From Actinomycetes bacterium (GTDB taxonomy: Bacteria > Actinomycetota > Acidimicrobiia > Acidimicrobiales > Palsa-688), in NCBI GenBank assembly GCA_021827225.1, contig JAKAXG010000288.1, positions 1 through 6,094 on the forward strand: a stretch of 6,094 bases of DNA, in the 5' to 3' direction. A program made the translations under genes and the position numbers. This document shows positions 1 to 5,939 of the stretch, piece by piece. The notes beneath the pieces are model-generated. The model saw nothing but the letters and a program-made list of their open reading frames with translations, was not told the origin of the DNA and did not search any database. The first letter of the stretch is position 1. Every line of letters starts with the position of its first letter.

Positions 1-546
1 GAGGTTGGAGGTGGAACCCAGGCCGCCGATATAGGCGGCCCGAGCGGCGGCCACCGCAGAATCGGGGTCGGTGCGCCGGCTTCCCATCTCGATGACCGGC
101 CGGTCGCCGGCGGCGGCCGAGATCAGCGAGGCGGCGGCCGCCACCGCCGAGTCGTGGTTCAGAATGGACAGCACGACCGTCTCCAGAAGGACAGCCTGCG
201 CGAAGGTGCCGTTCACGGTGACAACAGGTGAGCCGCCGGTATAGAGTTCGCCCTCGCGGTAGGCGTCGATGTCGCCGGTGAACCGGTAGGCGGCCAGCCA
301 TTCGAGGGCCCGGTCCGAGACGATGCGGCGGGACGCCAGCCATTCCAGCTCGCCCGCTCCGAAGCGGAAGTCGCAGAGCGCGTCGAGCACCCGTCCGAGA
401 CCGGCGAAGACCCCGTAGCGGCGGCCCGGGGGCAGGGACCGGGTGAACACCTCGAACGCGACCGGACGCTCGGCCGTCCCCGAGGCCAGGGCGGCGTCGA
501 GCATGGTGAGCTCGTAGTGGTCGGTCAGCAGCGCGGTCGACGCCAT
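1..546 (-). CDS. pncB: Nicotinate phosphoribosyltransferase, N-terminal part (cut by left window edge)
   Basis: Joins nicotinate to PRPP, with ATP hydrolysis, to give nicotinate mononucleotide, the first step of the Preiss-Handler NAD salvage route in the cytoplasm. My translation of the minus strand gives 182 residues before the window ends; the family is usually about 400-450, so over half is outside. Family hallmarks are TDHYELTM at residues 8-15, FEVFTRSLPPGRRYGVFAGL at 31-50, YRFTGDIDAY at 87-96, LETVVLSILNHDSA at 121-134 and EMGSRRT at 153-159, followed by AARAAYIGGLGSTSNL. The conserved histidine that is phosphorylated in studied enzymes should lie past the edge and cannot be checked. 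The ATG at 546 is chosen because a GGAGGG Shine-Dalgarno sits 7 bases upstream, inside the end of gatD, and the gatD stop is 2 bases away. It is the third gene of a murT-gatD-pncB operon and no frame damage is visible. Confidence 0.93.
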   Translation of the reverse strand, partial: MASTALLTDHYELTMLDAALASGTAERPVAFEVFTRSLPPGRRYGVFAGLGRVLDALCDFRFGAGELEWLASRRIVSDRALEWLAAYRFTGDIDAYREGELYTGGSPVVTVNGTFAQAVLLETVVLSILNHDSAVAAAASLISAAAGDRPVIEMGSRRTDPDSAVAAARAAYIGGLGSTSNL

Positions 547-548
547 CG

Positions 549-1319
549 TCACACCCTCCGGAGCAGCCGCCGGGCCCGGCTCATCTTGTCCTCCACCGCC
601 GCCGCGGCGAAGCGGTCGCGGCGCAGTTCCTCGCACTCCGAGTCGTCGAGCGGCTCCAGGTTCCCGACCGCCCATGACAGGAGCCGGTCGGCTAGAGCCG
701 GGTTGCGGGCCAGGACCGGACCGTGCAGGTAGGTGCCCAACACCCTCCCGGACCAGACCCCGTCGGTGCCGGACCCGTCGTCGTTGCCCCGACCGTAGCG
801 GACCCGGCCCAGCGGGCTGGCACCCGGCCCGAGGGTCGTGACCCCGCCGTGGTTCTCGTAGCCGGTGAGGGCGGGAAGCCCGAGAGCGCCGACCGGGTCG
901 ACGACCATCTCCCCCACGGCCCTGGATCTGCTGCCCCTCCGGGTGGTGCAGTCCAGCAGGCCCAGCCCGACCGCCTGCCGCCCGTCGGGGCCGACGAAGG
1001 AGCGGCCCAGGATCTGCACGCCGGCGCACACCGCCAGCACCACCGCCCCCGAGTCGACCGCCCGGCGCAGCGGCCCGGAGTCCTGCCCGGCTCCCAGTTG
1101 GCGGGCAGCCTGAGCCTGTGGCAGGTCCTCGCCTCCTCCCACCACGTAGATCTGGCAGCTGCCCGGCACCGGCTCACCGGAGCGCACCGTCAGCACCTCG
1201 GCGTCGATGCCCCGCCACCGGAGGCGCTGAGCCAGTATCACGGCGTTTCCCGAGTCGCCGTAGGTGCCGAGGAGGTCAGGAAAAAGGAGGGCCACCGTCA
1301 CCTTGGAACCGCCGGTCAT
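549..1319 (-). CDS. gatD: Lipid II isoglutaminyl synthase, glutaminase subunit GatD
   Basis: Class I (triad-type) glutamine amidotransferase of the CobB/CobQ-like group, 256 residues, close to known GatD proteins of about 240-260. It hydrolyses glutamine and hands ammonia to MurT, which amidates the D-Glu of lipid II to D-isoglutamine at the inner face of the membrane. Visible features are an N-terminal LLFPDLLGTYGDSGNA (residues 11-26), the oxyanion-side GGGEDLPQ (61-68), the nucleophile elbow AVCAGVQILG with Cys98, an Arg-rich stretch at 127-133 matching the conserved glutamine-binding Arg region, GYENHGG (153-159) and GTYLHGP with catalytic His199. The start is ATG at 1319, overlapping the murT stop by ATGA; an in-frame GTG at residue 7 is possible but less likely. 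No strong Shine-Dalgarno is seen, consistent with coupling to murT. A cobyric acid synthase is ruled out by the short length and the MurT partner. Confidence 0.94.
   Translation of the reverse strand: MTGGSKVTVALLFPDLLGTYGDSGNAVILAQRLRWRGIDAEVLTVRSGEPVPGSCQIYVVGGGEDLPQAQAARQLGAGQDSGPLRRAVDSGAVVLAVCAGVQILGRSFVGPDGRQAVGLGLLDCTTRRGSRSRAVGEMVVDPVGALGLPALTGYENHGGVTTLGPGASPLGRVRYGRGNDDGSGTDGVWSGRVLGTYLHGPVLARNPALADRLLSWAVGNLEPLDDSECEELRRDRFAAAAVEDKMSRARRLLRRV
554..559 (-). promoter_or_regulatory. Ribosome binding site for pncB
   Basis: GGAGGG on the minus strand, 7 bases before the pncB ATG and lying within the last codons of gatD. It is the clearest Shine-Dalgarno in the window. It fixes the pncB start and means ribosomes finishing gatD pass over the pncB initiation site, favouring coupled translation. 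Confidence 0.8.
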
Positions 1320-2596
1320 GACAGGCGGGCCCGCAGCTGCTGGAAGGACGTGTAGTTGGCCACGACGTCAACGTCGGGCGCCCCGCTGGCCGCCAGGGCC
1401 CGGATCAGGTCCGGCTCGTGGAGATGCTCCACCTCGGCGTAGCGGAGCCGCACCGCCAGGTCGCGGCTGCGCTCGCCGGTTGCCACCACCAGCCGGCCCC
1501 GCAGCTTCTCGAACGGGACGTCCCACAGCCACGACGGGTCCCGCCCGTCGGCGATGCGGGCGTTGATGGCGACCACCACCGGTCGCGGGGGCGGGGCCAG
1601 GAAGTCGAACACCTCCAGCCAACCGGCCGGGTTCTTGGCCAGCAGCAGCCGGGCCCGCACCGCTCCGGAGCGGACCACGGCGTAGCGGCCCACCACCTCC
1701 GACAGGCCGTTGACGGCGGCCAGCGCCCGGTCCCGTTCCACCCCGAACACGGTGGCCACGACCAGCGCCATCGTCGCGTTGGCCTGGTTGGCCCGGCCCG
1801 GCAGCTTCAGGTCCAGATCCATCCCGGAGCCGTCCTTCCACTCGATGCGCCCGGGCCGCAGCCGGACATCGAGGGACGGTCGGCTCAGCTCGCAGTCCCG
1901 GCACGCCCACCCGGACCCGGAGGCGTCGGCGAAGTCGATGCGACCGCCGCACCGGGGGCAGCCTCCGGCGTCCTCGGTCCACGGCTGACCGGCTCCCACC
2001 CAGCGGACGTCGGCCGCCGTGCCGGCGCCCCACACCACCAGCGGATCGTCGGCGTTGGCCACCACCGTGACCCCGGGGCGGTCCACGAAGATACGGCGCC
2101 AGGCCGACGCCAGCGTCCGGACCTCATTGTTGCGGTCGAGCTGGTCGCGGCTCAGGTTGAGCAGCGCCACCGCCCGGGGGGCGGTGGCGGCGACGACCTG
2201 GCCCAGCCACGCCTCGTCGACCTCCAGGGCGGCCGGGGCTCCCCGGGGTCCGGCCGCCAGGGCAGACGCCAGGCCCTGAGGCAGGTTGGCTCCCTGGAGG
2301 TTGGTCACCACCGGGCCGGCGGTGGCCAAGGCGGCAGCCAGGAGGCTGGTCGTGGTGGTCTTGCCGTTGGTGCCCGACACGAGCGCCACGTCGTGTCCGG
2401 CCGCCAGGCGATCCAGGGCTCGGGGGTCGACGGCCAGGATGGCCCGGCCTCCGATCACCGACCCGCTGCCCCGCCCCAACCGGCGGGAGACGGCGGACAC
2501 CGCCGCCCCCAGCCCGGCCGCCAACCGGGTACGGGAGGGCAGGGCGTCGGTGGGTCCGGGATACGACGATCGGGGGGGTGTCTGGGTCGGGGACAC
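1316..2596 (-). CDS. murT: Lipid II isoglutaminyl synthase, Mur-ligase-like subunit MurT
   Basis: ATP-dependent Mur ligase homologue that activates the D-Glu carboxylate of lipid II for amidation by ammonia from GatD; 426 residues, normal for the family. Visible features are the ATP-binding loop SGTNGKTTTT (74-83), NLQGANLPQG (99-108), NLSRDQLDR (147-155) and NADDP (181-185). A four-cysteine zinc ribbon is inserted in the central domain (C213, C216, C232, C235). The DUF1727 C-terminal domain has KNPAGW (321-326) and DGRDPSWLWDV (350-360), the region that in studied MurT proteins supplies an Asp to the GatD active site. The longest frame begins with GTG at 2596, giving a Ser/Pro-rich leader of about 22 residues before the conserved helix. 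TTG at codon 25 and GTG at codon 33 are alternative starts, and no clear Shine-Dalgarno favours any of them. First gene of the operon, divergent from doxX and overlapping gatD by ATGA. Confidence 0.94.
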   Translation of the reverse strand: MSPTQTPPRSSYPGPTDALPSRTRLAAGLGAAVSAVSRRLGRGSGSVIGGRAILAVDPRALDRLAAGHDVALVSGTNGKTTTTSLLAAALATAGPVVTNLQGANLPQGLASALAAGPRGAPAALEVDEAWLGQVVAATAPRAVALLNLSRDQLDRNNEVRTLASAWRRIFVDRPGVTVVANADDPLVVWGAGTAADVRWVGAGQPWTEDAGGCPRCGGRIDFADASGSGWACRDCELSRPSLDVRLRPGRIEWKDGSGMDLDLKLPGRANQANATMALVVATVFGVERDRALAAVNGLSEVVGRYAVVRSGAVRARLLLAKNPAGWLEVFDFLAPPPRPVVVAINARIADGRDPSWLWDVPFEKLRGRLVVATGERSRDLAVRLRYAEVEHLHEPDLIRALAASGAPDVDVVANYTSFQQLRARLS

Positions 2597-2627
2597 GATC
2601 GTTCCGAGGGTAGCGGCCCGGCGCGGC

Positions 2628-2633
2628 AGGCTA
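2628..2633 (-). promoter_or_regulatory. Candidate -10 element for the murT-gatD-pncB operon
   Basis: TAGCCT on the minus strand fits the actinobacterial TAnnnT -10 pattern. A start about 7 bases downstream, near 2621, would give a leader of roughly 25 bases before the murT GTG. A second match, TACCCT at 2612-2607, lies closer and would give an almost leaderless message. No convincing -35 box is seen for either. This is pattern matching only in a 47-base gap that must hold the promoter if the operon has its own. Confidence 0.3.
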
Positions 2634-2637
2634 CGTT
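2632..2637 (+). promoter_or_regulatory. Candidate -10 element for the doxX-polymerase pair, leaderless
   Basis: TACGTT on the plus strand fits TAnnnT and ends 6 bases before the ATG at 2644, so the usual 6-7 base spacing puts the first transcribed base at or next to the A of the start codon. The absence of a purine-rich Shine-Dalgarno before this ATG agrees with leaderless translation, which is common in actinobacteria. It shares its TA base pairs with the minus-strand candidate. No clear -35 box is seen. Confidence 0.4.
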
Positions 2638-2643
2638 TGGCCC

Positions 2644-3183
2644 ATGAAGGCCATAACCGGCTCCGACCGCCGCCCCACCGATTCAGTAGCCCTCCTGCTC
2701 CGGCTCGCCATCGGCCCGATGCTCTTCGCGCACGGCTACAACAAGGTCTTCGGCAAGGGCGGCCTGAACGGGACGACCGGGTGGTTCGACGCCCTCGGCC
2801 TCAAGCCGGCCTTCGTGCACGCCCGGATGGCGGCCGCCACGGAGCTCGGCGCCGGCACGCTGATCACCCTGGGGGCGGCCAACCCCGTACCGGCGGCCGC
2901 CTGCATCGGGCTCATGACCACCGCGGCCCGGACCGACCACCGGGGCAAGGGCTTCTTCGTCTTCAAGGGGGGCTGGGAGTACACCGGCGTGGTGGCAGCC
3001 GTCTCTGCCGCCATGGCCGCTTTGGGGCCGGGTAGGTTCTCCCTCGACGCCGCCCGGGGCAGGTCGCGCAGCGGCCTGCGGTGGGGCCTGCTGGCCGCCG
3101 CCGTAGGGGTGGGATCCTCGACCGCCCTGCTGGCCGCCAGCTACCGACCCGGCGCCGAGCCGGAGGAAGAAGGGGTCAGCTAG
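2644..3183 (+). CDS. DoxX-family integral membrane protein
   Basis: 179-residue hydrophobic protein of the DoxX family. The family signature is seen in RLAIGPMLFAHGYNKVFG (20-37), a GG-L-GT-WF segment (39-48), LGLKP (51-55), HARMAAATELGAG (59-71) and GWEY (110-113) followed by GPG at 128-130. Probable membrane segments lie at about 14-34, 58-79, 82-95, 113-128 and 146-165, the last being less typical of the four-helix core. The tail after 168 is acidic. Function is not settled for the family: a mycobacterial member works with SodA and a thiosulfate sulfurtransferase in oxidative-stress defence, others are linked to quinone or thiosulfate chemistry. Catalytic activity cannot be read here. It starts at ATG with no Shine-Dalgarno and is followed 3 bases after its stop by the LigD-type polymerase gene, so the two are almost certainly co-transcribed. 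Confidence 0.88.
   Translation: MKAITGSDRRPTDSVALLLRLAIGPMLFAHGYNKVFGKGGLNGTTGWFDALGLKPAFVHARMAAATELGAGTLITLGAANPVPAAACIGLMTTAARTDHRGKGFFVFKGGWEYTGVVAAVSAAMAALGPGRFSLDAARGRSRSGLRWGLLAAAVGVGSSTALLAASYRPGAEPEEEGVS
3162..3175 (+). promoter_or_regulatory. Ribosome binding region of the LigD-type polymerase gene
   Basis: Purine run GGAGGAAGAAGGGG inside the last codons of the DoxX gene. Its AAGGGG part ends 11 bases before the GTG at 3187, somewhat long but usable. It supports the GTG start and places initiation under ribosomes terminating doxX at 3181-3183. Confidence 0.55.
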
Positions 3184-3186
3184 ACC

Positions 3187-4209
3187 GTGGCCGCTGCGGC
3201 TCCCCGGGAGAGCGTCGAGGCGGCCGGCCGGACGGTGGATGTCACCAGCCCCGACAAGGTGCTCTTCCCGGAGCGGGGAGAGACCAAGCGGGACCTGGTG
3301 GGCTACTACCTGGCCGTGGAGGAGCCGATCATGGCGGCCATGGGCGGCCGACCGGTGCTGATGCAGAGGTTCCCCAACGGCGCCACGGGGTCGTCCTTTT
3401 TCCAGAAGAGAGTGCCCGAGCAGAGGCCGGAGTGGCTCGAGACGACCATAGTCTCCACCCCCAACGGCACCCCCTCCCGGGCGCTGGTGGCCGCCGACAT
3501 CGCCCATGTCGTGTGGGCGGTCAACCTGGCCTGCCTGGGGTTCCACGTGTGGCCGGTCCGGGCCGCCGACCCCGAGCACGCCGACGAGCTGCGCATCGAC
3601 CTCGACCCCTCCCCCGGGGTGACCTTCGACATGGTCCGGGAGGCGGCCCACGAGGTTCGCCACCTCCTGGGCGAGCTGGGCTGCACCGGGATGGCGAAGA
3701 CCACCGGCAGCCGGGGGCTGCACGTGTACGTGCGGCTGCTCCCCCGGTGGAGCTCCATCGACGTCCGGGCGGCCGCCGTGGCCGTGGCCCGGGAGCTGGA
3801 GCGCCGCCGCCCGGATCTGGTCACGGCGGCGTGGTGGAAGGAGGAGAGGGGCCGGCGGGTGTTCGTCGACTTCAACCAGAACGCCCCCCACAAGACGGTG
3901 TTCGGGGCCTGGTCCGTACGGGCCCGACCGGGGGCGCAGGTGTCCACCCCGTTCAGCTGGGAGGAGCTCGACTCGATCGCCCCCGACTCGCTCACCATGG
4001 CGACCGTCCCGGCCCGCCTGCGCGCCGGCGGCGACCCGTGGGCCGGCGTGCCGGCGGGGTCGCTCGAGCCGGTGCTGGAACTGGCCCGTCGCGACCGTGA
4101 AGCCGGCCTGGCCGACGCCCCGTGGCCTCCCGTCTATCCCAAGATGCCCGGGGAGCCGCCCCGGGTGGCACCCAGCCGGGCCCGGAAGGACCGCGCCGGC
4201 GGGGCTTGA
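3187..4209 (+). CDS. Stand-alone LigD-type DNA primase-polymerase (PolDom, AEP superfamily)
   Basis: 340-residue archaeo-eukaryotic-type primase-polymerase matching the polymerase domain of LigD, the bacterial end-joining enzyme. Such domains add ribo- or deoxyribonucleotides to gapped or broken DNA using a divalent metal. The N-terminus has the family opening SPDKVLFPE (21-29), then RPVLMQRFPNG (55-65) and SFFQK (70-74). Catalytic motif I is LRIDLDPSPG with D138 and D140; motif II is TTGSRGLHVYV with S175 and H179; motif III is FVDFNQN with D228, followed by APHKTVFGAWSVRA (233-246). All metal-binding acids are present, so it should be active. No ligase or phosphoesterase domain is fused and no Ku gene is in view, as for the separate PolD proteins of mycobacteria. 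It starts at GTG 3 bases after doxX. Its last 76 bases overlap the convergent coupling-protein gene; the C-terminal YPKMPGEPPRV segment falls at the edge of that overlap. Confidence 0.9.
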   Translation: MAAAAPRESVEAAGRTVDVTSPDKVLFPERGETKRDLVGYYLAVEEPIMAAMGGRPVLMQRFPNGATGSSFFQKRVPEQRPEWLETTIVSTPNGTPSRALVAADIAHVVWAVNLACLGFHVWPVRAADPEHADELRIDLDPSPGVTFDMVREAAHEVRHLLGELGCTGMAKTTGSRGLHVYVRLLPRWSSIDVRAAAVAVARELERRRPDLVTAAWWKEERGRRVFVDFNQNAPHKTVFGAWSVRARPGAQVSTPFSWEELDSIAPDSLTMATVPARLRAGGDPWAGVPAGSLEPVLELARRDREAGLADAPWPPVYPKMPGEPPRVAPSRARKDRAGGA

Positions 4210-5939
4210 GCCCCCGCCCTTCTCCTGAGGGCCCGGTCCAGGTACCACGGCCTGAGGCGGACCCGCACCGGCGGCAGGTGACCGTAGATGAGCACCCCCT
4301 CGCCCGGCGGGGTGCGGCGCAGCTCGTCGGTGGGTGCCAGCCGGCGCAGGACCGTCGAGCTGGAACGGGTGCGCCGCCCGTCGGACAGGTCCTCGGTGGT
4401 GCTCTCCTCCCGGATGGCCTGCTCGCCGGCCAGGCCGGAGATCAGGTCGAGGGTGCCCAGGTCGGAGACACCCGAGAGGAGGATCTTGGCCCGGTGGTTG
4501 TTGGCGATGGTGCGGGCCCGCTCCGGGTCGTAGCGGCCGGCCAGCTGGGCCAGGTCCTGGCACACCGTCACCAGCTGGATGCCGAGGCCGGCGCCGGTGG
4601 AGGCCAGGGTGTCGAGGTCCCGGATGGGCGCGATGTTGGCCGCCTCGTCGAGCACCACCAGCAGCGGCGGGTCGAGCGGCCGGCCGCCGGCGGACACGGA
4701 GCGGACCGCCTCGGCCACCACCGCCGAGACCAGCGAGGCGAACAGCCCCTGCACCCGGTGCTGCTCGTGGCTGGGGCCGCAGAGGTAGAGGGTGCCCTCC
4801 TCCCGCAGCAGGGCGGCCAGGTCGATGTCGCAGCCGGAGGTGGACGCCGCCACCACCGGATCCTCGAAGGGGGCCAGCACCGTCTCCAACGTGGTGGCCA
4901 CCGAGCTGCGGATGCGCTCGTCCCGCTCGGCGCAGGCGGTGAGGGCCAGGGCGGCGTCGGTCTCGGCCGCCAGCTCGAGCAGCCGGACCGGCTCGTCGAA
5001 CTGGCCGGCGTTGGTCCATCTCACCGCCTCCGCCACCCCCATACCGGACCGTTCCGCGGCCAGCAGCAGGGGGGCGAGCTGCTTGGCCGCCATCGAATAC
5101 CAGAAGGCGGCGTCGGCCATGCCCTTGCGCCCCGGAGCCGACTCCACCAGCCATCCGGCCATCCGCTGGGCATCCGACCATGAGCGGCACGCCGACAGCG
5201 GCGACCACCGGGCCAGCGGGCCCAGTCCGGAGCCCTGGGTGGGATCGAACACGGCGCACGGGCCGAGGCCCGATCTCCACGCCAGGGTGTGGCAGGCCAG
5301 GTCGTCCTTGACGGAGGTGGCGACCACCGGTCCCCGCCATTCCAGCAGCGCCGGTATGGCCAGCCCGCTGGTCTTGCCGGACTGGGTGGGACCGAGGACC
5401 AGCAGCGAGTGCCGGGTTTCGGTGGCCACGAGCCGGCGCCGACCGGCCGCCCGACGGGGCGCCGCCCGGCGCGTCGCCACCCGGCCCACCACCAGCCGGC
5501 CGGCCCGGCCGGCCCTCCGGACCAGGAGGGGACGCAGGTCCGCGGTCCGGGCCCAACCCCCGCCCCGGCCCCGGGCCCCACCCCGGCCCGAGCCGCCCGG
5601 CCCGTCCCCGGGCCGGGCCGGGAACAGCCGGCGGGCGGCCAGGCCGGCCGCCGCCAGGGCGGCCGGAGCGGCCGCGCCCCACGCGTAGAACAGCAGCGGC
5701 GCCGCCCGCCGCCACCCGTTCCCGGGAGGCCAGGCCCGGCCCGGGTCGCCGGGAACGCCGGGGAGCCGGCGGATCACCCCGAACAGCCCGGCCAGGCCCA
5801 GGTGCGGCCACCGCCCGGTCACCGACCAGGCGGCCAGCTGACCGGTCAGCCACAGCCAGGCGGCCAGCCCGCACAGCAACCCGGCCACGGCGGCGATGAC
5901 CGGGTCGGCGCCGGTGGCGGGGGCCGCCGGCCGTCTCAC
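4134..5939 (-). CDS. VirD4/TraG-type coupling ATPase of a type IV secretion (conjugation) system
   Basis: 601-residue inner-membrane AAA+ type ATPase that in this family recruits DNA or protein substrates to a type IV secretion channel. Two membrane segments lie at about 13-33 and 80-103. A Gly/Arg/Pro-rich linker (106-130) leads to the ATPase. Walker A is GPTQSGKTS (183-191), followed by VVATSVKDDL (205-214), the typical strand after the P-loop. An alpha-helical insertion covers about 250-360. Walker B is LLVVLDEAANIAPI (426-439, D431 and E432), and the downstream motif is VTVCQDLAQL (457-466). I start it at GTG 5939 because this overlaps the upstream stop as GTGA; 40 further open codons upstream read through the preceding gene in the wrong frame. 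The last 25 codons or so run antisense into the polymerase gene and lie past the recognisable domain. No relaxase or pilus gene is in view, so conjugative function is inferred from family. Confidence 0.9.
   Translation of the reverse strand: MRRPAAPATGADPVIAAVAGLLCGLAAWLWLTGQLAAWSVTGRWPHLGLAGLFGVIRRLPGVPGDPGRAWPPGNGWRRAAPLLFYAWGAAAPAALAAAGLAARRLFPARPGDGPGGSGRGGARGRGGGWARTADLRPLLVRRAGRAGRLVVGRVATRRAAPRRAAGRRRLVATETRHSLLVLGPTQSGKTSGLAIPALLEWRGPVVATSVKDDLACHTLAWRSGLGPCAVFDPTQGSGLGPLARWSPLSACRSWSDAQRMAGWLVESAPGRKGMADAAFWYSMAAKQLAPLLLAAERSGMGVAEAVRWTNAGQFDEPVRLLELAAETDAALALTACAERDERIRSSVATTLETVLAPFEDPVVAASTSGCDIDLAALLREEGTLYLCGPSHEQHRVQGLFASLVSAVVAEAVRSVSAGGRPLDPPLLVVLDEAANIAPIRDLDTLASTGAGLGIQLVTVCQDLAQLAGRYDPERARTIANNHRAKILLSGVSDLGTLDLISGLAGEQAIREESTTEDLSDGRRTRSSSTVLRRLAPTDELRRTPPGEGVLIYGHLPPVRVRLRPWYLDRALRRRAGAQAPPARSFRARLGATRGGSPGILG
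4198..4218 (+). terminator. GC hairpin across the polymerase stop codon, possible weak terminator
   Basis: A perfect 7-base-pair stem, GGCGGGG (4198-4204) against CCCCGCC (4212-4218), with a 7-base loop that contains the TGA stop of the polymerase gene. It is followed by a pyrimidine run CTTCTCCT rather than a true T tract, so intrinsic termination would be weak. The same bases encode the Ala/Gln/Pro-rich tail of the opposing coupling protein, which could alone explain the symmetry. Confidence 0.25.
5557..5584 (-). other. G-quadruplex-forming motif in the coupling-protein coding strand
   Basis: Read on the minus strand there are five consecutive runs of four or five G, separated by loops of 1, 3, 2 and 1 bases. 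This meets the standard G4 pattern with four-tetrad capacity and would appear in the mRNA. It encodes part of the Gly/Arg linker between the membrane segments and the ATPase domain, so codon composition alone may produce it. Confidence 0.5.

Noticed and set aside
549..1319. Possible cobalamin-pathway amidotransferase (CobB/CobQ)
   Set aside because: The protein lacks the N-terminal synthetase domain of CobQ/CobB and is directly coupled to murT, so GatD is the better call.
2166..2188. A perfect 9-base-pair hairpin (GCCACCGCC / GGCGGTGGC) inside murT
   Set aside because: It lies mid-gene, has no T tract, and encodes an ordinary Ala/Thr/Pro/Arg segment; such palindromes are common by chance at this GC content.
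1418..2647. A 409-codon plus-strand open frame opposite murT
   Set aside because: Composition is His/Gln/Gly-rich without motifs, and MurT on the other strand has its P-loop, zinc ribbon and DUF1727 signatures intact.
3081..4100. A 339-codon plus-strand open frame overlapping doxX and the polymerase
   Set aside because: Same-strand shadow in another frame; the polymerase frame contains all catalytic motifs, while this one is Gly/Arg-rich and featureless.
4122..5688. Several plus-strand open frames opposite the coupling-protein gene
   Set aside because: No family signature, biased low-complexity composition, and no ribosome binding sites; the minus-strand ATPase with Walker A and B motifs explains the region.
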